Part shown: in pieces, positions 1 through 10,639 of the stretch
How positions within the stretch are numbered: position 1 is the stretch's first letter
How the letters are laid out: each line of letters begins with the position of its first letter
Source: Favolaschia claudopus
Lineage: Eukaryota > Basidiomycota > Agaricomycetes > Agaricales > Mycenaceae
Assembly (NCBI GenBank): GCA_037176885.1
Contig: JAWWNJ010000081.1
Coordinates: forward strand, 1,136,239 to 1,200,238
Direction: 5' to 3'
DNA: 64,000 nt
Program-made: the position numbers and the translations under genes
The notes under the pieces: generated by a model
Told to the model about the DNA's origin: nothing
The model's database searches: none
Seen by the model: only the letters and a program-made list of their open reading frames with translations

Positions 1-778
1 GAACGAGTATAACGCGTGCCATGCGGCGATGTTGGTGGGAGACGTAATCAGCCTCAAAGGCCGATATTTGGGCATGATTGAGGCGGTTCAGCGGCGTAGG
101 ACGTGTCAGTAGCCCTTGATAGTCGTCCTCTATCGTATTTAGGCGCATAGAGGCACGGGACAGCGCGGGGCGAGCCAAAAGATGAAGGATAAGGAAAAGG
201 AGCGATGTGTTACACGTCACGCAGTAACACATCACATGACTGACGCGTCGCGTTTTCGCTAAGTCCGAAAGTCGCGTTTCGAACGACTCGGCCGAAAATG
301 CTCAAAAATTCGGATAAATCCCAAAATTATTTGTCCGCCAGGCCAATGGGTCAATTCCGTCTGCTACAAGCAGGTATACACCGTACACTGTCTCACAACT
401 CGGACTCGGGCAAAGTTAACGGTTAAATGTCAAGAACACGAGGTTACAACAAATCAAAACGGTGCCCGACACGAAGCCAGTGGCAAACCACACTCAAACT
501 GTGAGCTAGGCCTTGTACTATTCATAGAGTCATTTTCTGGAGGTAACTGTCATACATGAGGAAGCTGTTCAACCTTAAGGGAAGCTTCGACGAGTGCGGT
601 GTGAGTTAAACCTCGATTAGTGAAATGCCGTCCATTGCCGCTGTTCCGGAACTGTGGTAACCCATCTTGCCGACAAGGCTCGAATTAGAAATTTCCACAA
701 ATCACTTGCCACAGGCGTGCCCGGATCTTGCCGAATAGACCGGCATCACCTGGAAGGCCATGCCGGTCAGTTTTCGGA
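1..778. other. No gene recognised
   Basis: I see no open frame that looks like a protein family, and no RNA gene or obvious repeat. It may be transposon-derived, because it lies directly downstream of the truncated integrase-like gene on the minus strand, but nothing in the sequence proves that. Confidence 0.4.
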
Positions 779-918
779 CCTACTCATGGTGAGTGGATTT
801 AAGCCGAGTGGGTTCGGCATACTCAGATTGAGTAGGTGAAAACCTACTCAGACACAGACCTACTCAGACCGAGTAGGCAATTCTCGGCCTGAGTGGGTCC
901 CTACTCAGGCCGAGTGGG
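779..918. repeat. Cluster of CCTACTC/GAGTAGG hairpin units
   Basis: Five or six short inverted units are packed in 140 bases. Each has a left arm CCTACTC (or CTACTCA) and a right arm GAGTAGG or GAGTGGG separated by a few bases. The clearest are 863-877 with the core ACTCAGACCGAGT and 899-918 with ACTCAGGCCGAGT. The last unit supplies the final codons and stop of the adjacent integrase-like frame, so the array marks the point where that gene was cut. Confidence 0.7.
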
Positions 919-1670
919 TTTTCTTCCCACAGTGACCTGTCCTAAGCCGTCGATACGCAGCAGGGATTTGCGAACCCTTTCCCTCTGCACTTTGACTCCA
1001 TGGGTTCGCAAGAATCCAATGAGGTAACGAAGCCCAGACTTTGGCTTGCTGTGTTTAAATTGTTTAGCGAGAATATCAAGGTCGTAGTCAGTTATGTCGG
1101 TGTAGCGTTTGTATACGTTGTAGTATTTGAGATAATTGCGGAGAGTGTTTCTATGCATTCCGAGTGCATTAGCAATGGTTTGGAGAGTCAATTTGCGCCG
1201 CTCCGAGAAAGCATCTGCCAACCACACAGGGTCCACTTGCTTACGCGGCCGACCTCGCCGTCCAGATAATACCACACGAACTGGAACCGTGTGTCTGATT
1301 CTGGAATGCTCGCTAATGGATTTGATTGATAGTCTATCAAGTATACAGCAGCAATTACTTACACTCCATCCGCAATTGCCGCGCTTCGCTCTAGATCGAC
1401 AGAGATCTGAGCAAGACTATTTACAACAGAGTCAATCCAAGGTTCATCGCCAACTTCTGGAACAAGGGCTTCGACGATAGGAAGTAGCCGTCCCGCAATC
1501 TGGTCTGAATGAATACGAAGACGCAGAGGATCATGTTCTTCTTGGCGGAGTAAAGTAGCTGCGCTGTTGTAAGCTGTTTCCAGTCTTCGGTGCGCCTCCA
1601 GTACATCAGGTTGCCAGTTAAAGTCGCCAGGAGTAGCCGGCAATGCTGGAAAGTTCGCTGGGTGGACCAT
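901..1670 (-). pseudogene. Integrase-like transposon protein, N-terminal half only
   Basis: Two exons fit: 1670-1363 and 1312-901, joined over a 50-nt intron with a GTAAGT donor and a TTAG acceptor. The joined frame gives 239 residues. The middle has a basic RGRPRK patch, then a helix-turn-helix stretch (TLQTIANALGMHRNTLRNYL), then a conserved block ending in RKSLLRIDGLGQV. From memory of the family, this is the front part of fungal proteins annotated as integrase catalytic domain, where this block precedes the DDE domain. Here the frame stops inside the CCTACTC hairpin array, so the catalytic domain is absent. It is probably a dead transposon fragment. Confidence 0.6.
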
Positions 1671-1791
1671 GGTGCGAAGTCAAGCCGCGTTGCCAACACG
1701 TTGCAGTGTTTGGTTGTGTTTGACTTTCCACGTGGCCGCTTTCTCTGTCTTTTGTCTTTCTACGTCGTCGCACTCGTCGCGCTGCTCCCGG

Positions 1792-2864
1792 ATGTCGAGT
1801 ACTGACAGTGTAAACGACAACCACCACCCTACCTTCTACTTTCTGGATGCCCCTGTAGTATTCCAGGTCACTTGAATCTGTTTCCGGTCCGAGTTTGTGC
1901 TGACTTCCTCGAACGTCGCTTCGCAGATCTTCCCTGGTGGTGTGCCCGGAGTATTGTACCGACTACATCCCGGTGTTCTAGGAATTCGCTCTCCATTCTT
2001 CGCCACTCTTTTCTCCCTTCCCCGCGGTCCTGCTGCACTTCCGAATGTTCGATCGGAAGGTGCCTCGGACGACAACCCAATACAGCTCCCAATCACCCTC
2101 GAGCAGCAAGATTTTGACAATTTATTATGCTACATTTATCTTGGGCCAAGGTGTGTCGCATACAATTTTCTTCCCATGTCAAGTCCATTGATCTCCCGTT
2201 TAACAGTCCACATCCGAAGACGTACGAATTTCTTATCTCGTTACTCAAGATGTCCGCGTTCTTCCAAATCAATGACGGAATTGCCCATGTTGTTCAACAG
2301 TTTGAGGTACAGGGTAATGTGCTCGATGCAGGCTTGCAATTCGAACTCGCTCGTCTTTACCGCATCGACGAGTGGATCGAACCCTCGTTTGAGAAGTTGG
2401 TGAAGCTACCGTTCACGAAGCTTACAGCCGAACTCATGTCCCAAATGGGAAATGCGGCCTTTTCGCAGTTACTCAAGACGAAGGGGGAGATTGAGAAAGT
2501 GAGAAGAAAGTTCACGTTTAATGCTCCACCTGTTTGCACTCATCCGGAATGCGATAATCCTCCACGTTGCATGGCTTCCTGGACGTGTGAATGGTACCGG
2601 AGTGTTCCGAAAAGAATTCACCATCCCAAGGAGGAGTGTTTCATCACGTTGGCCGGCTTTTTGATGCAGCTATCGAAGGAGGATATTACTGATCTATGTA
2701 ATGGCTGCCGGGACCGCACCATCACTTGGATCTGGGGTACAGGATATGGAACGAAGGAGATGGATCTCACAAAACAGGCAGTTGAGGCGTTGATGGCCCT
2801 TCAAACACACGAACCCGTTCGCGGCACCGTTCGGATTGAAAATGGCCGCCTCATTGCTTATTAA
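1792..2864 (+). CDS. BTB/POZ domain protein
   Basis: Three exons fit: 1792-1866, 1927-2150 and 2207-2864, with introns of 60 and 56 nt. The joined frame is 318 residues. The start at 1792 is chosen because it gives the usual opening of fungal BTB proteins: HPTFYF, a short linker, then a segment for the buried chain (LYRLHPGVLGIRSPFFATLF) and later DFDNLLCYIYLGP. BTB domains mediate homodimerisation and often recruit cullin-3 ligases. The C-terminal part (from HPKTYEF) is the helical region usual in the large Agaricomycete BTB families, with two cysteine pairs in a CTHPECDNPPRC stretch. The product's partner is unknown. These genes are highly duplicated in mushrooms. No frame breaks are seen, so it is probably functional. 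Confidence 0.8.
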
Positions 2865-3093
2865 AGGTTCGTGTTATTCTTCTGCAACCATCGTCAACTG
2901 CTCATCTTCTCTGCATTCAGGTCTACCGTCTCAGACAGTTTCCGTTATGACGTTGGTCTTCATCGTCGTCGCTCTCGGGCATCCAGCAAAACATTACATT
3001 CTTTTCTTAATACATCCACTATGGTACATACTTACTCGATACGAACGTACCTACGCTCCCTTTAATAGTAACACTCTTTGGTTTTGAACACTT

Positions 3094-3369
3094 GCGGGAA
3101 GTTGAGAACGGACCGGAAAAAAGTTGCGGCAAATTTGTTTTGAACTTTATATCTTGCGGCATTTTCGACTCCGCAAGTTTGTGTTGCGGGATTTTTGACT
3201 CCGCAACTTTGTGTTGCGGGATTTCAACCGAAATGCCGCAAGATAAAGAAGCCGATTATCTCTTATCAATGTTGCGGCATTTCGGTCAAAACGGCTGTTT
3301 ATATTGCGGATCGGCCGAAAAGTGACATATATTGCGGCATTTATTAAATGTGCATCCGGACCGCCATAA
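3094..3369. repeat. TTGCGG...CCGCAA inverted and tandem repeats
   Basis: Two 30-bp direct repeats lie at 3154-3183 and 3184-3213, each built as TTGCGG, a spacer, then CCGCAA, so each can fold back on itself. A third partial unit (3214-3241) is a longer hairpin with arms TTGCGGGATTTC and GAAATGCCGCAA. More TTGCGG copies occur at 3270 and 3304. No protein is supported here. The block directly adjoins the LTR fragment at 3371 and may be an inserted element or the body of a divergent LTR. Confidence 0.65.
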
Positions 3370-3370
3370 G

Positions 3371-3433
3371 ACAAACAGCCGATGCCGTATGGGCGCTTGT
3401 GTGTCCGTGGTCAGCGCTCGAGCGCGCTCAACA
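3371..3433 (-). repeat. LTR fragment (start of 3' LTR of the Ty3 element)
   Basis: About 63 bases starting TGTTGAGCGCGC on the minus strand are essentially identical to the start of the solo LTR at 18842-19427. The fragment lies just after a purine-rich GTCGGGAGGAGA tract (3434-3445, minus strand) that looks like the polypurine tract expected immediately before a 3' LTR. Identity stops at about 3370, where TTGCGG-rich DNA begins, so the LTR is truncated or of mixed origin. Confidence 0.6.
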
Positions 3434-3633
3434 TCTCCTCCCGACTGAAAATGTGACTGTCCTCAGTCACTTGCCGAGAAGAACAACAAGGATATGAAGG
3501 CTCAGTAATTCATCATAGCCAAGGCTCCAATCGAACGAAGGAACCGCGCAAAGTGACGGAAAATGGGATACAATGCGACTTTGGGCAGTGAAGAGGCGAA
3601 GATTCCTCCCGACTGGGATATAAGCTGGGGAAG

Positions 3634-6600
3634 CTAGATGTCGATTTCGGGGGAAGGGGCAGCGGATGGAATCTCAGATAAGTCGAATTCTACTTCATCT
3701 GGATCCGCGAGTGTGGATTGCTCGAGTTCGCGAAGCCGGTCGGTATCGATGTCTAGGAAATCTTGGAGTGGAGGAAGCGGGATGGATTGACGGGCAAAAT
3801 ATGGGATAACACGGAAGGCAGCTATGGGTCGATGGAAGACAGAGCCGTCAAGCTCGCAAATGATATAGGCACCGCCGCGGTTGCGGGAAATCACAATGAG
3901 CGGGCCAAGGTAACGTTTTCTCATCTTTTTGCCTATGGCTTTTTCGATCGCAGTATTGCGCATGAGCACAAGATCACCGCGCTTGAAGTCGTAATCGCGA
4001 AGAGTCGCGGCGTGTTCAATTTCGAAGCGAACAGCGGCGCGTAAGCGCGCTTCAAAAACCGCGGAATGGAGATGGGAAAGTTGATCGCGGCGTTTCTGGA
4101 GAGTAACAGCGCGGCGGGAAATGAGTTCGGTGGTGGTAAGGGTAGAATCGGGTGGGGGAAGAAGGTATGTTGCTTCAGAAATATCTAGGGGGATGAGTGG
4201 ATGCGTCCCTGTGACGGCGAAATAGGGTGAGCAACCCATGCGTCGACGAACGGTGATGCGGTCGGCCCAAAATACTGAATATGTTGTGGTACTCCACTTA
4301 GATTGGTTGCCGTCGACAGCCTTGAAGAGGCTTTCTCGAATATCAAAGTGTGCGCGTTCAATAAGGCCGTTTGCGCGTGAGTTGTAACCGGAAATGCGAA
4401 TATGATGGATATGATATTTCGACTGGAGGTGAGCCAATGCTTTAAGAAACGGAGGGCCATTGTCGGTAACAATTTCGACTAGAGTGCCCCATCGGCAGAT
4501 AAGGTCCTGGAATATCCAGTCTGCGATGGATTTCCCGGTTTCTTGGCGAAGCATACGAAATTCGGGGTAATGGGAAAGAGAACAGCGGCCGTGCACAATG
4601 TATTTGAAGCCACCGCTGGTAGGCATGTGCATCGTGTCCATGTAGACCTTTGCGAATAGAGGTGCGGGGACGGCAACGGTAGGAGGAATCAAGATTTTCT
4701 GCGCTTGTCGGAGCTGACAGATGTGGCAGGTCAAAATCCACCAATTGATATCGTCTGCCAAATGAGGCCACCAAAATCGCTCGGTGAGCAGCGCGCGAGT
4801 TGCGAAGAATCCCTTGTGCCCAACGTCGTCGTGAGCAGAAGAAAGAATGAACAAGCGGCGCTCGGTGGTAACAACGAGTTTGTGTCGAGACTGAGGGTCT
4901 TTTCACCAAAGTTGGTCGTTGTAAGGGTAAAATTCCATGCAATACCTGACGAAAGATTTATAATCCTTGTCAGACATATCGCGGGGACGTTGGAGATTGG
5001 AATGCCAAACGCGGACTAAATCAACGCGGGCGTCGGCAAGACGAGCGGCGTCGGATCGAGGGACATTGTCGTATGAAAGGGAAGGCGGAGCAGGTTGTCC
5101 CTCGGGGACGAGATCGGCAGCGAGGGTGGCGACAGTGTACTGTGGTCGATGGACGTACGGTGAGTCATTGATTTGGTGCATAAATCCGTGAACCTGATCA
5201 ATCCAGTCGTCAAAATCATCGTCTGGTTCGGGTTCATCACCAGGCTGAGGTGGACGACGTGAGAGGCCATCGGGGCCATGCATAACGCCGGGAACGTGAA
5301 CGAGGGTGAAGTGGAATGTGAGGATCGCGAGAATCCAGCGGTTCATGCTGGCGCTGGGTTGAAGGTCGGGGTTTGCGAGCATTCCCTTGATGTAACGGGC
5401 ATCGACTTCAACCACAAGATTTCGAACGCCAATAAGATAAATTTTCCATGATCTGAGGGCTCGGAATAGGCCGTAAAGTTCGAGTTTAGGTTGAGAGAAC
5501 CGTGATTCACGATCGTTGAGAGTAATAGAGCCGAAGCGCGCGTAATAGCGGCGGGAGAGGTCGTTTGGGTCGCATTGGCAGAGTAAAAACCCTACTGCAT
5601 GACCGGAGGTGTCGACTCCAAGAATGCAAGGCGATATGGAGGTGTAGTCGATGGGACGGAGAGCGGGTGAATGTACAAGGGCGAATTTTAAATCTTCCTG
5701 CGCGGAAATTTGTGTAGGGCCAAAGGAAAAAGGCATATCTTTACGAGTAAGGAGCGTGAGAGGGTGGGCGCGATGAGCAAAATTGCGAATAAAGATGCGG
5801 CAGACTCCGATGGTGCCAAGGAATGCGCGAACTTCGGTGAGGGAAGAGCAGGGACCCCAGTTGAGAATTTTAGAAACACGCTTCTCATCGGGGATACGAC
5901 CTTCGGGGGTACAGACGTGTCCGACAACGGTAATCTTCTCAGCGCAGAGCACGCTTTTAATCCCGGAGAAAGTACCACCGCAATATTTCATGCGCTGCAC
6001 AATTCGGTTCAAATTGGTAAAGTGTTCCCAAATAAAACGACGAATCCCAGGATTTTCGGGAATTGTTTCGAATGAACCGTCTGGAAGAATGTAGCGCACA
6101 GCGGGGCCGCGGAAGGGGACGTCGTCAATGTAAGGAATGGTAAACTCGGGAATTTCGGGTTGTAGAATGAATGTAACGTCGTCATGGAAAATTGGAACGG
6201 AATTGGACCAACCCATGGGAAGGGTGACCAAGCGAAGAGCGCCGTAAGGAGTTTGGAAGGTGGTATAGTCACGGGAGGATGTAGCGAGGAGGCGTTCATC
6301 ATAGCCAACATAAAGATCTAGCATTGCGCCACAAGCGCGTCCGGCAAATTGTTCGGCTAAAAGATCTGTGAAGGGCATGACACCCGAGTGCTGAATCGTA
6401 ACCGCATTCAACGGTTCGAGAGCGTGGACTAAGCGGAGACTGGTGCCGTCCTTCTTCACAACGCAAAACCAACGAGAACGATAAGAAGAATTGGACGGTT
6501 CATAAACACCAGCGTCGATTTTGGTGCGTATGACTTTACAAACGTCGTCGTAGATGCCGGGAGGGATAGGGATATTGCGTTGAACCCAGGGAGTGTGCGG

Positions 6601-7296
6601 CATGACAGGCATATCGACGGGAGGGAAAAAATCGGTGCGGAAGCGACCACGCTCGGAATCTTCCCATGCAAAGGCGCCGTTCTGCAAGCACATGAAATGG
6701 TGCATGAGACGCCGCTCCTCGGGCCAAAGAAAATCGTCTGAGTGTAGCTGATCACACGCGTCTCGACGTTCGGCAGTGTAGCGACCGGTGGGAGTGAAAG
6801 GAGGGGGATTGGGATTAAGAGCGGGAATGTCGGCAAGAGGATCACCAATGATATTGCGTACGATTCGAAATTTATCAGGTAAGCTGCCGAGAACAGGACG
6901 AACTTTTTGAGAAACTGGTTTATATTTCTTCTTTGCGTAGATTTCAGCGATGGGCGGAAGACTCTGGTGCGGAGAAAATCCTGAGATAGATGAAGAAAGA
7001 ATAGGATGAGAAGGAGGCGTAGGAGCGGGGGATGTATAATGAGAAGAATATATGGGAACAAAATCATCACCGCGAGTTGAATCGCGAGACGAAGCGAATG
7101 CCGGTTGAACGACAGTATGTGCGCATAAAACAGTGTCCGAATGTTGATTCAAATTCGTACAGGCCGTCAAATAAGCGTGTTGGATGTGCGGGAGGGTGTC
7201 CGATGCGAGTGCCGTAGTTGATTCAACAATAAAATTTCCGGGGTTGTTGGGGTCGGAGATTATCACGACCGCGAGCTCTCCTTGATCTGGAATCAA
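3634..7296 (-). pseudogene. pol: Ty3-type pol polyprotein (RT, RNase H, integrase) with a nonsense codon
   Basis: One continuous frame of about 1,220 codons is interrupted by a single TGA at 4903-4905. Upstream are the reverse transcriptase, with the YIDDVP catalytic motif and the GYDERLLATSSRDYTTF block usual in mushroom Ty3 elements, and an RNase H region (GVDTSGHAVGFLLCQ; later VDARYIKG and GVMHGPDGLSR). Downstream are the integrase zinc region (H..H...CHIC) and the DDE residues in YMDTMHM, VTDNGPPF and NGLIERAHF. The stop replaces one codon between two well-conserved stretches and is compatible with a C-to-T change in a CGA arginine codon. Frame is kept on both sides, so this is otherwise a recent copy. 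The N-terminus begins near the edge of the inserted element. Confidence 0.88.
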
Positions 7297-7365
7297 TTCC
7301 TCGAGCTCAGAAAAACCTGACGGTTACTAAAGTTACTTGGCTAAACTTACTTGTCCTGCCAAAAT

Positions 7366-7382
7366 GTACGTTGCGTTACTTT
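7366..7382 (+). repeat. Left subterminal inverted repeat of the inserted element
   Basis: GTACGTTGCGTTACTTT is an exact reverse complement of 10575-10591. Confidence 0.75.
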
Positions 7383-10300
7383 TGGCTGAGAAAGCAAACT
7401 TTTCACGTAAAAGTACAAGTTTTTGATGGCATCTGATGGCAAAAGTAACTTTTGCTGATCTTACTTTGGCTGGCGGCGTCGACTAATCTTACTTTTCTTT
7501 ACTTTCCCTTTACTTTCCCCTTCAAATCCACAGTAAATCTTTAGGAAACATTCCAGGAGGCTATCTGTAGGTAATATCACCCTGTTCTGATGCTCTACCG
7601 GCCTTCCGGGGCATTATGTTGATAACAACCGCTTATCGCGTCAATAGTCATAGTAGTCATTCATTGGGATTCGACCTAAATCCTTTCATCTATCTATTCT
7701 ACTGAGATTTTCGGCAAATCAGTCATACAGGGAGTTGGACAACGCAAGCTATAAGCAAATTGCTAACTCTGGCGCCGAAATTGACTTGACTTGGTCTATG
7801 CATGTCTCGATGATTGACAGGGGTACACGAAGAACTTACTCATGTACTAGGGTGAGAGGTTAATCTTGCTTCTAGTATGGTTCGGCAGCCAATAAAATCT
7901 CAGTATCTCCATGAACCATTGTACATGTTGACAAGTTAAGATAAGTAAGCCCACTGAGAATAACGATGTTCAGTTTGAATGCCGAATAATTGGATATGGA
8001 GCCAATAAAGTATGTTCGCAGTCGTTGCTGAATAAATTTCGAAGCTGCTATGCGAAATTGATGTAAGAGAGCAGATCTGTGATTCAGTGAAACTACTGCT
8101 CGAATAAATTTCAATGAACGGTCAACAGTGACTTTCTCAGTCCAATTTCTTTGGCAAAGAGTCGGCAGTAGTGGAGGGCCGGAAGGGGAGTAGCTATCCG
8201 GCTGTCAAAATACATTGCAACATGTTCAACTTGCCGCCCCGTTGAATATATATCGGCAATGCCGGAACATACGGCTAGCAGTGGTACAGTAAAGTGAAGG
8301 GCAGTAACTAAAGTAAAAGTAGGACAGTAAGTAAAGTACAGTAAAACAAAGCAAAGTACCGTAAAGTGAATCAAAGTACAGTAAAGTAAAGTAAATAAAG
8401 CGCAGTAAAGTAAAGTACAGTTAAGTACAGTAAGTACAAGGAAGCAAAGCACAGTCAAGTAAGTATAGCCAAGGGAGTAAAGGGATTCGATACTTGGCTG
8501 TTAATTAAATCATAGTGGAGTAGTAAGCGAAGGGACAGGATGTAAAGTAAAGTAAATTGCATACTTGTTGTTCCCCGTAGATCCTCCCGGCCTATACCGA
8601 GGGTCACACTTTGAACGGCAAATAATAGCTATCACATTAGGTGAGTTGAAATGAAACTCGATCAATTTTCAGCAATCAAGCAGCTTGAAATAGTTGAAGT
8701 AAAATTGCACCCAGGTTTGACCCAGCTCACCAAGGAACATTCCCGAGATAATATATGCCCATTGCCCTTGCGAGTAAATGATAAGGACCTATGAATGGAT
8801 AAGATGTGGAATGGTTTTGAATCTCGAGCTGCATATTGGGCCTCGGAAGTACTGACATCACCTTGAAGTACGGCGAAATTGAGCTGAACAGTCAGCATTG
8901 TCTGTTATTCCGACCTAGTAGTCTATCACGATACATCAACACAAGGAAAGCACAGCTTCTTTGTGACCCAGAGGTGATCAAAGGCTCGACTATCAATGGT
9001 CGACGCCAATTCGCTAGTCGTTGCATTCAACATGCCGCGGAGCTCCGAATGACACTTACTCCCGAAGCTTCGGCACACGCAATATTCCTAATTGCCGAGG
9101 CGCGGCATGCCTCCCCGAAACTGGCCGGAGAGGGTCCGATGCACAAGTAACAAGACAAGGAGTACAGTGAGGTATCCTCCAGTACAGTGAAGTAATTAAA
9201 GTGTGGTCAAGTAACTTCGAATGCTGCCAAGTAACTTGCAAGTAACTTGAAGTACATAATAATTGGTAAAGTAAAGTAAAGTCAAGTAAGTTCAAGTTCA
9301 AGTGCAGGTAAGGTACAGGGCACCGAAGTCAGAAGCCGACTAACAATAATGTAGGAAATTCAACTGTCTTCAACAACGAGTCGGTAAAGTAAAGTAGCAA
9401 GTAGGAGTCAGTAGATACAAGTAAATCAAGTACCACTGAAAGCGACAAGTAAGACTAAGTAAACTCAAGCGCATTGGGACGGGAAGTCAAGTTGGATGTT
9501 GCATTTGCCTGCGATGTAGAGAAAGTAAATAGTACTTTGTAGAGGCCGAGCCTCTTATTTGCCTGGTTACAAGCCTACGGCTTGCAGGGAGTCGAGAAGC
9601 CACACACATAAGGTTTCGACAGGTGTGAGCCCGTAGCTGTTCAACGATTGCGTTGAACATGTTGTCGAGTCCTGTCCCGGACTATCAGAGGTGCCAAGAC
9701 TGCTTGCTGTATATCTCGCACCTTTATTAAATATCAGAAGTAAAGATCAAGTAACGTACGAACAAGTAAAGTACAATCCAGTATGAGCAAAGTACAACAA
9801 GTAAGCTTCGATCATGCCAAGTTATAATATGTTAGGTACACATAGTCAGGGAAATAAGGCTCAGTGAGCAATTCCTGTACCGGATGTAGTGGCGTAGGTA
9901 CGTTGGTTGCACAACAAGCTGAATTCTGCTATCGAGTACAGTAACTTGAAGGGAGTGAGGTTGAATCGAGTTGAGTAGAGTACAGTAAATTGAAGGAGAA
10001 GGAAGTAATGTAATGTAACGAGAAGTAAGCCACAGTAAGGTAAAGTAAAGAACACTGAGAGAAGTAAACGACGAAAGGACGGCGAGTAAAGTAAACTCTG
10101 TACCTGTTGCTCGCGATAATTTTTTGCTGTGCCACATTGAATTTGGCGAGATAAGGACCGGCTACTTGGATAGAATATCGCCGCGAACTGAGATCAAATA
10201 GGTACTACGGGTCAACAATGAATTCAACTTGTGTTGGGTTTTATCAAAGGCAGATTGAAGACACAATGTAACCATTCTCAGAGGTAATATCTTACAATAT

Positions 10301-10574
10301 AAGCTCAATATATTAGTCTCAAGCTACCTGGGACCATATCTATTCTCACCGTCACGCAGGAGTGAGTACAAGAAGCGCGGAAAAGTAAATAATCAAGAAG
10401 TGTCAAGTGGGGACAAGGCTAGGAGTGTGAATCATCAAGAAAGACTCAAATCCCTCATATTTGACGTCTGTAACTGCCCAAATGGTCCAGAATATGTGTT
10501 TGAACAATTATGTTTTAAGCCTGAAAGTAAAAGTAAGTTTCGCCAAGCGTGGGAAAAGTACATCAAAGTAAAGT

Positions 10575-10591
10575 AAAGTAACGCAACGTAC
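10575..10591 (-). repeat. Right subterminal inverted repeat of the inserted element
   Basis: Exact inverted partner of 7366-7382. The neighbouring TTTTGGCTG box is also shared by both ends, which supports a diverged terminal inverted repeat of roughly 60-80 bases. Confidence 0.7.
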
Positions 10592-10639
10592 GCCCAGCCA
10601 AAATAAGCGGCCATCAAAGTACAAGTAACCATACTTAAG

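Noticed and set aside
8111..10632. Several minus-strand frames rich in LLYFTLLYC-type words
   Set aside because: They are translations of the AAGTAAAGTA array and not proteins.
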